This document shows positions 42,383 to 51,556 of a stretch of 53,558 bases of DNA, piece by piece (position 1 is the stretch's first letter; each line of letters begins with the position of its first letter). The translations under genes and the position numbers were made by a program. The notes under the pieces are model-generated. The model did not search any database, had not been told where the DNA came from, and saw nothing but the letters and a program-made list of their open reading frames with translations. This DNA is from CAZNTZ01 sp964576135 (GTDB taxonomy: Bacteria > Pseudomonadota > Alphaproteobacteria > Rs-D84): the NCBI GenBank assembly GCA_964576135.1, contig CAZNTZ010000002.1, positions 1 to 53,558 on the forward strand. Reading direction: 5' to 3'.

Positions 42383-42694
42383 CTATGATATATTCATAAC
42401 TTTTTCGAACTCTTTCAAAGTCATTTCGTAGATAGGTTTTTGTGATGGAGTAGTCAGATCTTTGACCTTGTCAGCCTCTGCACGAAATTTTGAAACAATA
42501 TCCTTGAGTTTTTGGTCAGCCCCTTCAAGTTTCTCACCATAAGCCGCTATGAACTCTAACAAATCTGCAGCAAAAAAGCGACCAGTATAATTTTCGATTG
42601 GAAGTCCACCTTTTTGCACACAAATTGCTGACATAATTGGACCAAGTCGATTGTAAAAATCTGCAAGCTGCAAAAAATTATCATATTTATTCAT
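42383..42694 (-). CDS. Small conserved-looking protein, unknown (103 aa)
   Basis: A soluble, mostly helical 103-residue protein with no signal peptide or membrane segment (MNKYDNFLQLADFYNRLGPI...). It has a good AAGGA site and sits 13 bases upstream of the secretin-like gene, so it probably begins the unit leading into lolCD. I do not recognise a family. Confidence 0.6.
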   Translation of the reverse strand: MNKYDNFLQLADFYNRLGPIMSAICVQKGGLPIENYTGRFFAADLLEFIAAYGEKLEGADQKLKDIVSKFRAEADKVKDLTTPSQKPIYEMTLKEFEKVMNIS

Positions 42695-42730
42695 CTGATT
42701 TTCCTTAGTGCAGCTTTATTATAAAAGTTA

Positions 42731-42759
42731 TTGCCCGGCTTTGGCAATTAAATTATAAT
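42731..42759 (+). promoter_or_regulatory. Predicted promoter of a small lipoprotein gene
   Basis: TTGCCC (42731-42736), 17-base spacer, TATAAT (42754-42759). The ATG at 42766 is only six bases further, with no Shine-Dalgarno. Confidence 0.5.
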
Positions 42760-42765
42760 GAAAAC

Positions 42766-43158
42766 ATGATTAAACTTAAAATTGTGTTTATGTGTGTTAT
42801 ATGCTCTGCACTTTATGCGTGCTCGAGCCCGAATGGTGGCAACATAGATAACGCGACTATTTTGAATTGGGAAAATGAAATGGTAACAACAGAACAATTT
42901 GTTCGTGACCATAAGTCATGTCTTGGTGTCGACAGACCTTCGCATATGCCACGTTCGCGTCTTGCTAAATTGCTCGCACCGAACCAATCGTCACAAATGC
43001 CTGATTGGGACGGACTTTGGGTTACATTTCAATCAAACGAATATTCTGATGTTGGGCAAAGATCCCTGATGTCAATTCCTTCAAATTCCAGTTCTAAATC
43101 CGTGGGTGCGTATAGAAAATGTATGTTTAAACGCGGATATTTATTACGAGCAAGCTGA
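42766..43158 (+). CDS. Small lipoprotein, unknown (130 aa)
   Basis: It has an N-terminal signal with lipobox LYAC (Cys19), then a short soluble domain with Cys51 and Cys123 that could pair (KSCLGV, RKCMFKRGY). The closing YRKCMFKRGY pattern recalls small envelope lipoproteins but I cannot name a family. It lies 15 bases upstream of the GT-B-like gene, so the two are probably co-transcribed. Confidence 0.65.
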   Translation: MIKLKIVFMCVICSALYACSSPNGGNIDNATILNWENEMVTTEQFVRDHKSCLGVDRPSHMPRSRLAKLLAPNQSSQMPDWDGLWVTFQSNEYSDVGQRSLMSIPSNSSSKSVGAYRKCMFKRGYLLRAS

Positions 43159-43173
43159 TAAAGATTTTTTTAA

Positions 43174-44061
43174 ATGAACAACGAATATATTCTTATTGTT
43201 ACTTCCGAACTTTCGCGTGGGCTTATTTCATTGACTCGCGAACTTGAAAAAAGAAAATTAAAACTGGCCGTGGCTGCACCACGATCTGGTAATGAAATAT
43301 ATCTTATGACTGAAAAGTTTATAAGATTGCCACATTTGCGCATTTTTGGTAAAACTTTCTTGTTCAAAAGTTCAGAATTAAAACATTTTATATCGAATAA
43401 AAATCCGATAATTCATTGTGTTGATGGCAACGCTTTTAAATTAAATTTGCCGAATCAAATATATTTTGAACCAAGTTTTGGCCTTGATCTTAAAATTTGG
43501 AACCCAGGTTCTGTATCAGCATTACGTCAAACCCAATTTTTAACCGAATATAATATTGCACCACATCAAAAATTGATTTCAGTAATAAGTCCATTGGGTG
43601 AAGGTCTGTCAGAGATTTTGAATGCATTAAAACAAATAGATCGCGACGATTTTATAATCGCTCTTACTGGTCGTACGGGCCGCACGCATAAAATTATGAA
43701 ACAAATTGTACAAAGCGGTGTCAGTGATAAAATTATTCTGGCCGGTCAAGTTTCTGATATGCCAACTCTTCTGCGTGCTTCGTTTGCAAATTTATCTTTA
43801 ACCAATCATTCAGACAGAATGTTGAAATTTGCTGCTGCAATGGGACGTCCAACTATTTGGAATAAATCCGAAACAGAAATTAAACCAAATATAAATCTTG
43901 GAAATTTATCAGCAGATGCAATTGCACGCGCACTCAGTAATGCTCTGGATATGGATTTTGATAAACGTTCAGCTGCAGAGAAATCGAACATTGCAATTGC
44001 GAAAAAGTTTTCAATTGAAAATTCTGTCAAAGAATGTCTTGATCAATACCGCCAGGCTTGA
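43174..44061 (+). CDS. Divergent GT-B fold glycosyltransferase-like protein
   Basis: The 295-residue protein has a compressed GT4-like layout: an N-lobe (YILIVTSELSRGLISLTREL), and a C-lobe with ISVISPLGEGLSEIL, DDFIIALTGRTGR, KIILAGQVSDMPTLLRASFANLSL and a final KKFSIENSVKECLDQY. The usual donor-binding EGFG/E-x7-E block is replaced by NHSDRMLKFAAAMGRP, so activity is uncertain. It occupies the place upstream of ftsQ where alphaproteobacteria normally carry mur/ddl genes. It ends in a TTGA overlapping the longest ftsQ frame. Confidence 0.6.
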   Translation: MNNEYILIVTSELSRGLISLTRELEKRKLKLAVAAPRSGNEIYLMTEKFIRLPHLRIFGKTFLFKSSELKHFISNKNPIIHCVDGNAFKLNLPNQIYFEPSFGLDLKIWNPGSVSALRQTQFLTEYNIAPHQKLISVISPLGEGLSEILNALKQIDRDDFIIALTGRTGRTHKIMKQIVQSGVSDKIILAGQVSDMPTLLRASFANLSLTNHSDRMLKFAAAMGRPTIWNKSETEIKPNINLGNLSADAIARALSNALDMDFDKRSAAEKSNIAIAKKFSIENSVKECLDQYRQA

Positions 44062-44086
44062 AGCCAAGCTTATTTTTTGATATAAT
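44058..44086 (+). promoter_or_regulatory. Predicted ftsQ promoter, leaderless arrangement
   Basis: TTGAAG (44058-44063), 17-base spacer, TATAAT (44081-44086); the ftsQ ATG is at 44094, so transcription would begin at or within a base or two of the start codon. Confidence 0.55.
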
Positions 44087-44093
44087 AATATCT

Positions 44094-44780
44094 ATGAAAC
44101 ATTCATTTAAATTTTGGCTATTTTTTGTGCTTTCTTTAATTATGGCGATATATTTCACCACACGTATAGTTATAGTATTACTGGGCAACGGTGCATTTCG
44201 TGTAAGTAAAATTATGATATCGTCTAAAAATGGTGGGGTTGATCAATCGGCAATTACAGAAGTTATTGGGATAAAATCAAATACAAAAAGTTTTTCGGTT
44301 AAACTTGATGATGCTTTGATAAGAATAACTTCAATCCCAGACATTGAATTTGCAGCCGTGCGCCGACTTGCAGATGGTAACTTGCAAATAAAAATCAAAA
44401 AAAGATTGGCAATTGCAACATGGATGAATAATAACTCTTTTTATCCACTTACCGCAAACGGATCATTAATAAATAAACCACAAAATGAAAGACCAGAAAA
44501 TGCACTTGTATTCAAAGGCTCTTTACCACCTGATATTTCATATATTGTTGAAACAATGAAACATTCTCCAAGAATTCTTTCAAATTCTGGGTATCTGGAA
44601 TGGATTGAAGGACGCAGATGGAATATAACAACGATTAATAATACAATCATTATGTTGCCAGAAACAAACTTTGATTATGCTATAAAAAAATTGAATGATC
44701 TGGAAAACAAAAATCAAATTTTGGAACGTAAAATATCTGTGATTGATATGCGCGATCCAGAACGTGTTTTAATAAAATGA
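44094..44780 (+). CDS. ftsQ: Cell division protein FtsQ
   Basis: FtsQ is the bitopic divisome hub linking early and late proteins. The 228-residue protein has a short basic cytoplasmic tail, one membrane helix (about 7-27), a POTRA domain (FRVSKIMISSKNG... with IPDIEFAAVRRLADGNLQIKIKKRLAIATW) and a beta domain. I prefer ATG 44094; the longer frame starts with TTG inside the previous gene and disrupts the N-terminal layout. No ribosome site is visible. It overlaps ftsA by four bases (ATGA). Confidence 0.8.
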   Translation: MKHSFKFWLFFVLSLIMAIYFTTRIVIVLLGNGAFRVSKIMISSKNGGVDQSAITEVIGIKSNTKSFSVKLDDALIRITSIPDIEFAAVRRLADGNLQIKIKKRLAIATWMNNNSFYPLTANGSLINKPQNERPENALVFKGSLPPDISYIVETMKHSPRILSNSGYLEWIEGRRWNITTINNTIIMLPETNFDYAIKKLNDLENKNQILERKISVIDMRDPERVLIK

Positions 44781-46546
44781 ATTTAATAGATTCTTCTTTT
44801 CTTTGCATTGACCTCGGTTCATCTGCGGTTCGGGGTATGGGGATTCGTATCACATCGGCCAAAATTTCCAAAAGCGCAATCGCATCTATTGAATCATCTG
44901 ATACTACTTTTGCACTTAGACAAGTTATTGATGAACTAGAAGAAAAATTGGGATCACATTTTGATTCTGCGTTTGTTACCGGTAATTTTGGGCATAAAAA
45001 TTATTCATTAAAACCAGAATCTGTTAACTGGAATACTGAACATAGAATATCAGAGCTTGATGTATTAAAACTCGCTGAAAATGCAGCACGTTCAATCGAA
45101 GGATCTCCATTACATGTTATACCACTACGTTATGACACGCCATCAATGCGAAACCTTGCTACACCAATTGGACAGATTGACACATCATTAAGTGCGGTAT
45201 TTGGTATTTTAACAGCATCCCCAGAAATACTCCAAGATATTACAACTGCTCTTCGCAGTGCACATTTGCAAGTACGCGGATTTTTTGATCCAATGTTTTT
45301 GCTTGGAGAATCATTGCGTGATGAATCTGAAAATACAATAATAATTGATTTTGGAGCAAGTCGCACAGGGATATCTCTGTGGACAGCACGTGGTCCAATT
45401 AAGATATCAATGATTCCGATTGGTGGAAAAGATTTTACAAGAATTATTGCGGAAAATTTCAATTTGCCATTTGCAATGGCAGAGCGTATAAAAAAGAATT
45501 GTGCATCTGTAATACCAACAGAAATTGATCGTTTTGCACCTGCAGATTCAAGATATGATTTTTCACGCAGTGATGTAAATGAAATTTTTATGCCAATGTT
45601 TTCAGAAATTATGGATTTAATAGAATCTGAAATAACACAATCAATTGAAAAATATGCCCCGACAAAAATTATTGTAACTGGCGGTGGGGGGGCAATAAAC
45701 GGTTTAGGCGAATATCTGCAATCACGATTCAAAATTGATACAGAAATCACAAGTCCAGATTCAGCCGTTCAATCATGTGCAAATTATATTTGGCGTAACC
45801 AAGCATCTGCTGTAAAGGCATACCTGGTAAGAAAAAGTAAAATGGATTCCATGATTCCAAAACTGTTTTCTGTATTTCATAAAAGAAAACGGCACGTTAA
45901 ATCTTTTATTCCAATAATGCCAAGTACACTTGCATTTGATATGACAAATCAAAAAACTTTTGATTTGTTCACAAGTGGTGGCATTTCGATGATTCATGTT
46001 GATATCATGGATGGTTTTTATGTTGGTGGAATTGCTGGGAGCATTGACGAGCTAAAACAAATTCGCTCTCGTACAAATGCCCATCTGCATGTTCATTTAA
46101 TGACAGAAAGCCCAATCGTATGGTCGGAACGCGCTGTGATTGCAGGTGCGGATACAATTATCGTTTCAACCGGAACATATGGTGTCCGAAGCGCTTTGCG
46201 AAAAATCAAAGAAATGGGAAAACGCTGTGGAATTGCGTTACATCCAGAAACATCGGTTGGAATATTAAAACCAATAATAAAAGAAATTGATGAAATCCTT
46301 GTAATGGCGGTAATACCCGGAAAGAGTGGTCAAGAATTTATAATGGACACTGTTTCAAAAATCAGAGCACCTGCAAATACTCGTAAAAAATATGATCTTA
46401 AATTCAAGATTTCTGTCGATGGCGGTATAAATCCTGAAATTGCAAAAATGTGCTGGGACGCTGGGGCAGATTTCCTTATCAGTGGGGCATTTCTTGCCAG
46501 TTCTGCTGATTTCCCGGTTGCCGTCCAATCACTTATCAATAAGTAA
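44777..46546 (+). CDS. FtsA fused to a ribulose-phosphate 3-epimerase-like domain
   Basis: One 589-codon frame. Residues 1-376 are FtsA, the actin-like anchor of FtsZ: CIDLGSSAVRGMG (phosphate 1), IIIDFGASRTGISLW (phosphate 2), VTGGGGAINGLGEYL (adenosine), and a basic amphipathic segment SMIPKLFSVFHKRKR (about 357-371) like the usual C-terminal membrane helix. Residues 377-589 form an RPE TIM barrel: MPSTLAFD, HVDIMDG, HVHLM, MAVIPGKSGQEF and VDGGIN, keeping the two metal His, both Asp; the phosphate loop GFGGQ has become GKSGQ and the VPN after MDG is lost. No start codon with a ribosome site could give a free epimerase. ftsZ does not follow. Confidence 0.85.
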   Translation: MNLIDSSFLCIDLGSSAVRGMGIRITSAKISKSAIASIESSDTTFALRQVIDELEEKLGSHFDSAFVTGNFGHKNYSLKPESVNWNTEHRISELDVLKLAENAARSIEGSPLHVIPLRYDTPSMRNLATPIGQIDTSLSAVFGILTASPEILQDITTALRSAHLQVRGFFDPMFLLGESLRDESENTIIIDFGASRTGISLWTARGPIKISMIPIGGKDFTRIIAENFNLPFAMAERIKKNCASVIPTEIDRFAPADSRYDFSRSDVNEIFMPMFSEIMDLIESEITQSIEKYAPTKIIVTGGGGAINGLGEYLQSRFKIDTEITSPDSAVQSCANYIWRNQASAVKAYLVRKSKMDSMIPKLFSVFHKRKRHVKSFIPIMPSTLAFDMTNQKTFDLFTSGGISMIHVDIMDGFYVGGIAGSIDELKQIRSRTNAHLHVHLMTESPIVWSERAVIAGADTIIVSTGTYGVRSALRKIKEMGKRCGIALHPETSVGILKPIIKEIDEILVMAVIPGKSGQEFIMDTVSKIRAPANTRKKYDLKFKISVDGGINPEIAKMCWDAGADFLISGAFLASSADFPVAVQSLINK

Positions 46547-46930
46547 TATTTCGCGACCACCGTCTTTTTCTGTAATAAAAACATGAATTGTGTCAGATGG
46601 CAAAAATGATTCCGCAATTTCTGGCCATTCAATTATCGTTATATCGTTTTGAATTGCATAAGACAAACCTATTTCTTCCAATTCAGAAACATCTGTTATT
46701 CTATATAAATCGAAATGTGAAATTCCATCGTATGTTTGCACGATTGTGAATGTAGGACTTGGCACAACTGTATCCCGCCCACGTAATTCTTGGATAACTG
46801 CACGTGTGATTTCTGTTTTACCCATACCCAGATCGCCATGTAACGCGACTGTTACAGGTGCTTTTAATTTACGAGCAAACTTTTTGCCCCACTCTCTCAT
46901 TTCTGAAACATTTGCAATAAATTCTTTCAT
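46529..46930 (-). CDS. tsaE: tRNA t6A synthesis ATPase TsaE
   Basis: TsaE is the ATPase of the TsaBDE complex that makes threonylcarbamoyl-adenosine at tRNA position 37. The 133-residue protein has HGDLGMGKTEITRA (Walker A), SPTFTIVQTY, HFDLYRI and IEWPE. A GGAG site precedes it. Its 3' end overlaps the converging ftsA::rpe gene by 18 bases; it lies three bases after uvrB. Confidence 0.93.
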   Translation of the reverse strand: MKEFIANVSEMREWGKKFARKLKAPVTVALHGDLGMGKTEITRAVIQELRGRDTVVPSPTFTIVQTYDGISHFDLYRITDVSELEEIGLSYAIQNDITIIEWPEIAESFLPSDTIHVFITEKDGGREILLIDK

Positions 46931-46933
46931 TTT

Positions 46934-48931
46934 TTACTCCACCAATAATAAATCATTTTCCAATTTATGAATCTGATCGCGAATTGAAGCAGCGCGCTCG
47001 AACTCTAAATTCTCGGCATTCTTTTTCATTTCGCGGGTAAGTTTTGTTATTTCCTTTCTTATTGCAGGTGCATCCATAACACCATCTTTGGTATAGATAA
47101 AATGTATACCTTCGTCTTTTGTTCGCGCAGCCTCGTCTTTTTCTTTAACCTCTGCAAACACAGATTTTATAATCGATTTTGGTGTAATACCATTCTCTGT
47201 ATTATATGCCATTTGTTTTTCACGTCTGCGTGATGTTTCATCAAGCGCTGCTTTCATAGAACGTGTAATTGAATCTGCATATAAAATAACACGACCATTT
47301 ACATTTCTTGCCGCACGACCAATCGTTTGAATTAAACTGCGGGTCGATCTCAGGAATCCTTCTTTGTCGGCATCCATAATGCAAACCAATTCACATTCAG
47401 GAATATCAAGCCCTTCGCGTAATAAATTTATTCCGACCAAAACATCAAATTCGCCAAGACGCAATTGACGTATTAATTCAATACGTTCAAGCGTTTCTAC
47501 ATCTGAATGCAGGTAACGCGCACGGATTTTATTTTCGTTCAAATAATCTGTTAATTGCTCTGACATCTTTTTGGTAAGCGTAGTAATTAAAACACGCCCT
47601 TTTATACCTTTGATTTCAACAAGCAAATCATCAACTTGATTCTTTGTTGGACGAATTTCGCACACTGGATCCAAAAGACCAGTTGGTCTGATAACTTGAT
47701 CAACAACTATGCCATGTGATTGCTGGAGCTCCCAATCAGACGGAGTGGCAGAAACAAAAATTGTTTGTGGGCGCAAAGAATCCCATTCTTCAAATGTGAG
47801 TGGTCGATTATCCAGCGCAGAAGGCAATCTGAAACCATAATCAACCAATGTTTGTTTACGTGAACGATCACCCTTATACATTGCCCCAATTTGCGGAACT
47901 GATACATGTGATTCATCAACAAATAAAATCGCATCTTTTGGTAAATATTCGAACAATGTTGGCGGTGGTTCGCCCGGTTTGCGACCAGATAAATAACGTG
48001 AATAATTTTCAATTCCGCGACATGTACCAGTTGCTTCCATCATTTCAATATCGAAATTAGTACGCTCGCGAAGTCTTTGTTCTTCAAGATACTTCATGTT
48101 TGATTTAAAGTATTCAAGCCTCTGGGCCAGATCTTCTCTGATTTCTCCGATTGCTTGTAATACTGTTGGCTGGGGGGTTGCATAGTGAGTATTTGGGTAA
48201 ATAACAACCTGTGTCATATTACGCGTCTTACCACCAGTTAATGTGTCGAATTCCCAAATATCTTCAAGTTCTTGACCAAAGAATGAAAGTTTCCAACCGC
48301 GATCTTGGCTGTGTGAAGGAAATATATCAAGTACATCACCACGCACCCGGAATTCGCCACGATTAAATCCTATGTCGTTTCTTTTATATTGCAAATCAAC
48401 CAATGTTCTAATTACATCAGAAATACCAACCTTATCCCCCTGTGAAAACGATTCTTTCATTCCAGAATAAGTTTCGGGCGATCCAAGACCATAAATACTT
48501 GATACAGAAGATACAACGATAACATCGCGCTCTTCAAGCATTGCACGTGTTGCACTGTGTCGCATGCGATCCAATTGATCATTTATTGATGAATCTTTAT
48601 CAATATAAGTATCTGTTGTAGGCACATATGCTTCTGGTTGATAATAGTCATAGTAAGAAACGAAATATTCCACATGATTATTTGGAAAAAAACTCTTCAT
48701 TTCGGTATAAAGCTGGGCAGCCAGAATTTTATTTGGTGCCATAATAATACTTGGCCTGCCCGTATTTGCGATTATATTGGCCATTGTGAAAGTTTTTCCG
48801 GAACCAGTAACGCCCAATAAAACTTGATTATTTTCATTTTTATCAAGACCTGCTGTCAATTCCTTGATCGCAGATGGTTGATCACCGGTTGGCTTATAAT
48901 CACTGACAAGATTGAATATTTGTTTTTTCAT
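46934..48931 (-). CDS. uvrB: Excinuclease ABC subunit UvrB
   Basis: UvrB verifies DNA damage in nucleotide excision repair. The 665-residue protein has GVTGSGKTFT (Walker A), the beta-hairpin YYDYYQPEAYVP, DESHVSVPQ, the helicase motifs TLTKKMSEQL and QTIGRAARN, and the C-terminal UVR motif (FERAASIRDQI) that contacts UvrC. TATAAT lies 20 bases before the start. No SOS box was seen upstream. Confidence 0.97.
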   Translation of the reverse strand: MKKQIFNLVSDYKPTGDQPSAIKELTAGLDKNENNQVLLGVTGSGKTFTMANIIANTGRPSIIMAPNKILAAQLYTEMKSFFPNNHVEYFVSYYDYYQPEAYVPTTDTYIDKDSSINDQLDRMRHSATRAMLEERDVIVVSSVSSIYGLGSPETYSGMKESFSQGDKVGISDVIRTLVDLQYKRNDIGFNRGEFRVRGDVLDIFPSHSQDRGWKLSFFGQELEDIWEFDTLTGGKTRNMTQVVIYPNTHYATPQPTVLQAIGEIREDLAQRLEYFKSNMKYLEEQRLRERTNFDIEMMEATGTCRGIENYSRYLSGRKPGEPPPTLFEYLPKDAILFVDESHVSVPQIGAMYKGDRSRKQTLVDYGFRLPSALDNRPLTFEEWDSLRPQTIFVSATPSDWELQQSHGIVVDQVIRPTGLLDPVCEIRPTKNQVDDLLVEIKGIKGRVLITTLTKKMSEQLTDYLNENKIRARYLHSDVETLERIELIRQLRLGEFDVLVGINLLREGLDIPECELVCIMDADKEGFLRSTRSLIQTIGRAARNVNGRVILYADSITRSMKAALDETSRRREKQMAYNTENGITPKSIIKSVFAEVKEKDEAARTKDEGIHFIYTKDGVMDAPAIRKEITKLTREMKKNAENLEFERAASIRDQIHKLENDLLLVE

Positions 48932-48986
48932 TTACAGGAATATTTAATCACATTATAATTGAATTGCAAAGCAAAGAGAGAGATTT

Positions 48987-51524
48987 ATGAAAAATTGGCA
49001 CAAGAGGGTTTTATTCTGGTCGACGGTTACTGCCGTATCGCTGGCTGGGATTGCGACAGTATTCGTTCCGCCACTTATAAATTTTGATTTTTTAAAACCC
49101 AGACTTGAAACTGCAATTCTTAACAATGCGGGTCTGCATGCAACAATTGGTGGTAATGTCCGTCTTTCGTTGCTTGGAAACCCAAAGGTTATCGCCAACC
49201 AAGTTGCAATATCTGAATATAACGGTGTTGTAGATTCTGCTGTATTCAGAATCCCATGGAAAGAAGTTTTTGCACCACAAACATTTGGCACAACCATAGA
49301 ACTTGTTAATGCAGATCTGGAACTTTCGGATCTTTCAACCCCTGCCTTTTCAAATCGTTTAATTTTTAATAATTCATCTGTTTTATTCATGGGTAAAAAA
49401 TATAGTGATATAAATGGTGTTTTACAAAATGGAACTTTTGTTGGGACTGTGCGCACAGATGATCATAAATATTCAATTGGAGCTGTGGGTGGAAATTTCA
49501 GAATAACAAATCCAGAAATAAAATTGGAAATGATAGGACAATTATTTTCGGATTCTGATGAAAACACTGGTGCAAACGGAACACTGTCAATAGAAACTGA
49601 CAAAATAAACCAATGGTTTGGTTTTACAGTTCCTAAATTCACAGATGTTGTTTCTGCAAATATGAAGTTTAAATGGTTTGGGGACGATTTAGAATTTTAT
49701 GACATTATTGGTGAAACCGGTGCATCTAAATTTCGCGGTGAAATACAAATTGGAAAAACGCATAATTCTGTAAAAATGTCTGCTGATAATCTGGACTTTG
49801 ATTTATCATTTATTTTGGGTAATTCTGAATTCTTGCGTAATGCAGATATTGATTTGAATCTTAATGGAAATTTAAAGTTTGGCGATCATATTTTCTCAAC
49901 CGTCGAATTTGTTGGCATGAAATCAAATAGTGAATTTGAAATCAAACATTTAAGAGCTGTAAATTCGAAAGAATCTTATGTTGCGAGTGGTGTTATAAAC
50001 GAATCCGGTGCCAAAGGATTGAAACTTGAAATCACCAAAAGCAGCGGTAATTTAACTTGCGATTTTTATGGAACAACCGAAGTTTGGCGTTGTGCAAAAT
50101 TTGATATTAAAACCAAAAATTATTCTGCAACAGGTTCTGTCTCGGTCAATCCGAAATCGTATGAAATGACAATTGAATCTGATAATCTGCCTTTTGACAC
50201 ACTACTGACAGAACTTAAAAAATATTTTGGACCACGCAATGGTATTATTACATTTAAATTAAAAGGTGCATCAGGACAGACCGAAGTAAAAAGTAATAAT
50301 GTCAGAACTTTGACTCTAAAGGCTGATTTTGTATCACTTGAATCTCTTGATTTATCAGACATTTTACCATTACCAGAAATAATGTTAAAAGATGACGGCA
50401 AAGTTTATGTATCAATTGAAAATGGCAAATTAAAAAGCCTTGATTTCGAAGCCCCAGATTGGTCTTTTGCAATGTCCGGAGAGTCTTTTGTTCTTGAACA
50501 TTCAGATATAAAAAGATTTCTGGGCGCTGTTGCCCCAGAAATTGATTTATTTTTTATGCAGTCAAATTTACCAATTGTAATTTCTGGTGAATATAAAAAA
50601 CCATACATCAGAAAATTAGAAATAGAATTTGGAACAAACGTTTTACATGGGTACGCAGAATCTGGTAAATTTAACTTGAAATCAAATCAATTAAATATTG
50701 ATGAATTGATTGATGAAAACTTCAAATCATCTGATGAATCTGCGGCTTTTCTGCACAGCGAACCATTACTTGCCCCACTGGCAATAAAAAATTCTACAAT
50801 ATCTCTTTCTACAAAAAAGATAGTTATTGGTGGTGGAAATTATAAAAATTTTGTATTTGCACTGCGTCCAAATTCAGAACAATTTTCAATTACTGATGAT
50901 GCTCTTGGAAATATGCTTGTATCCATAGATAAAAATAAAAACGATTATCAAATGATGATTCAGGCAAATAAATTCTTTGTTCCTGGAAAGTTACTTGATC
51001 AGTCAAGTCCATTGAATATAAGCGATACCGTAATTACAGCCCAGGCCAACCTGTCGACATTCGGACAAACATCACATGATATTCGTTATAATTTATCTGG
51101 TGATGTTGATATGACATTGGACGGTGGAACCCTTATTGGATTGGGCATAGATAATTTTTACAAAGGTGCACTGGATATAACAAGAACAAATGCAAAAGAT
51201 GCAATTCAAAATATGTTTAACGGTGGAACAACTGAAATTAAATCAATGCATATAGTTGGAAAATATAATTCTGGAATTTTGACAACATCACGTTTGTTCA
51301 CACTTGGCGCAAAACATGCAAATATAAGTGGTAATTTACAAATCAATAATGGAAAAATTGCTGCAATTATGAATATATTATTACGTGGCACATCTGCAGA
51401 ACCAAAAACATTACAACTTGGTATTGGATTTAATGGCGAAAGAAATTATTCAATTGATGACGCAATAATTGCAATTGATCCTGATTATACTGTTGCTTTT
51501 ATAAACAGCCACGATAAATTCTGA
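48987..51524 (+). CDS. AsmA-like envelope protein
   Basis: The 845-residue protein has one N-terminal membrane helix (about 11-32) followed by a long beta-rich periplasmic region. The opening INFDFLKPRLETAILNNAGLHATIGGNVRLSLLGNP matches the AsmA N-terminal chorein-like pattern, and the C-terminal part (GTLIGLGIDNFYKGALDITR..., KSMHIVGKYNSGILTTSRL) matches the AsmA C-domain. AsmA-like proteins are thought to bridge the membranes and carry phospholipids. It has an AGAGAGAG site and is divergent from uvrB. Confidence 0.85.
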   Translation: MKNWHKRVLFWSTVTAVSLAGIATVFVPPLINFDFLKPRLETAILNNAGLHATIGGNVRLSLLGNPKVIANQVAISEYNGVVDSAVFRIPWKEVFAPQTFGTTIELVNADLELSDLSTPAFSNRLIFNNSSVLFMGKKYSDINGVLQNGTFVGTVRTDDHKYSIGAVGGNFRITNPEIKLEMIGQLFSDSDENTGANGTLSIETDKINQWFGFTVPKFTDVVSANMKFKWFGDDLEFYDIIGETGASKFRGEIQIGKTHNSVKMSADNLDFDLSFILGNSEFLRNADIDLNLNGNLKFGDHIFSTVEFVGMKSNSEFEIKHLRAVNSKESYVASGVINESGAKGLKLEITKSSGNLTCDFYGTTEVWRCAKFDIKTKNYSATGSVSVNPKSYEMTIESDNLPFDTLLTELKKYFGPRNGIITFKLKGASGQTEVKSNNVRTLTLKADFVSLESLDLSDILPLPEIMLKDDGKVYVSIENGKLKSLDFEAPDWSFAMSGESFVLEHSDIKRFLGAVAPEIDLFFMQSNLPIVISGEYKKPYIRKLEIEFGTNVLHGYAESGKFNLKSNQLNIDELIDENFKSSDESAAFLHSEPLLAPLAIKNSTISLSTKKIVIGGGNYKNFVFALRPNSEQFSITDDALGNMLVSIDKNKNDYQMMIQANKFFVPGKLLDQSSPLNISDTVITAQANLSTFGQTSHDIRYNLSGDVDMTLDGGTLIGLGIDNFYKGALDITRTNAKDAIQNMFNGGTTEIKSMHIVGKYNSGILTTSRLFTLGAKHANISGNLQINNGKIAAIMNILLRGTSAEPKTLQLGIGFNGERNYSIDDAIIAIDPDYTVAFINSHDKF

Positions 51525-51530
51525 TATTAA

Positions 51531-51556
51531 AAAACCGGTGTTTTCACCGGTTTTTA
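51531..51556. terminator. Bidirectional terminator between the AsmA-like gene and aspS
   Basis: AAAACCGGTG/CACCGGTTTT (51531-51540 with 51545-51554), loop TTTT, with T-runs on both strands. Confidence 0.88.

Noticed and set aside
44058..44093. TTG start giving FtsQ 12 more residues
   Set aside because: It lies in the stop region of the previous gene and inside the predicted -35 box; the ATG at 44094 gives the usual FtsQ topology.
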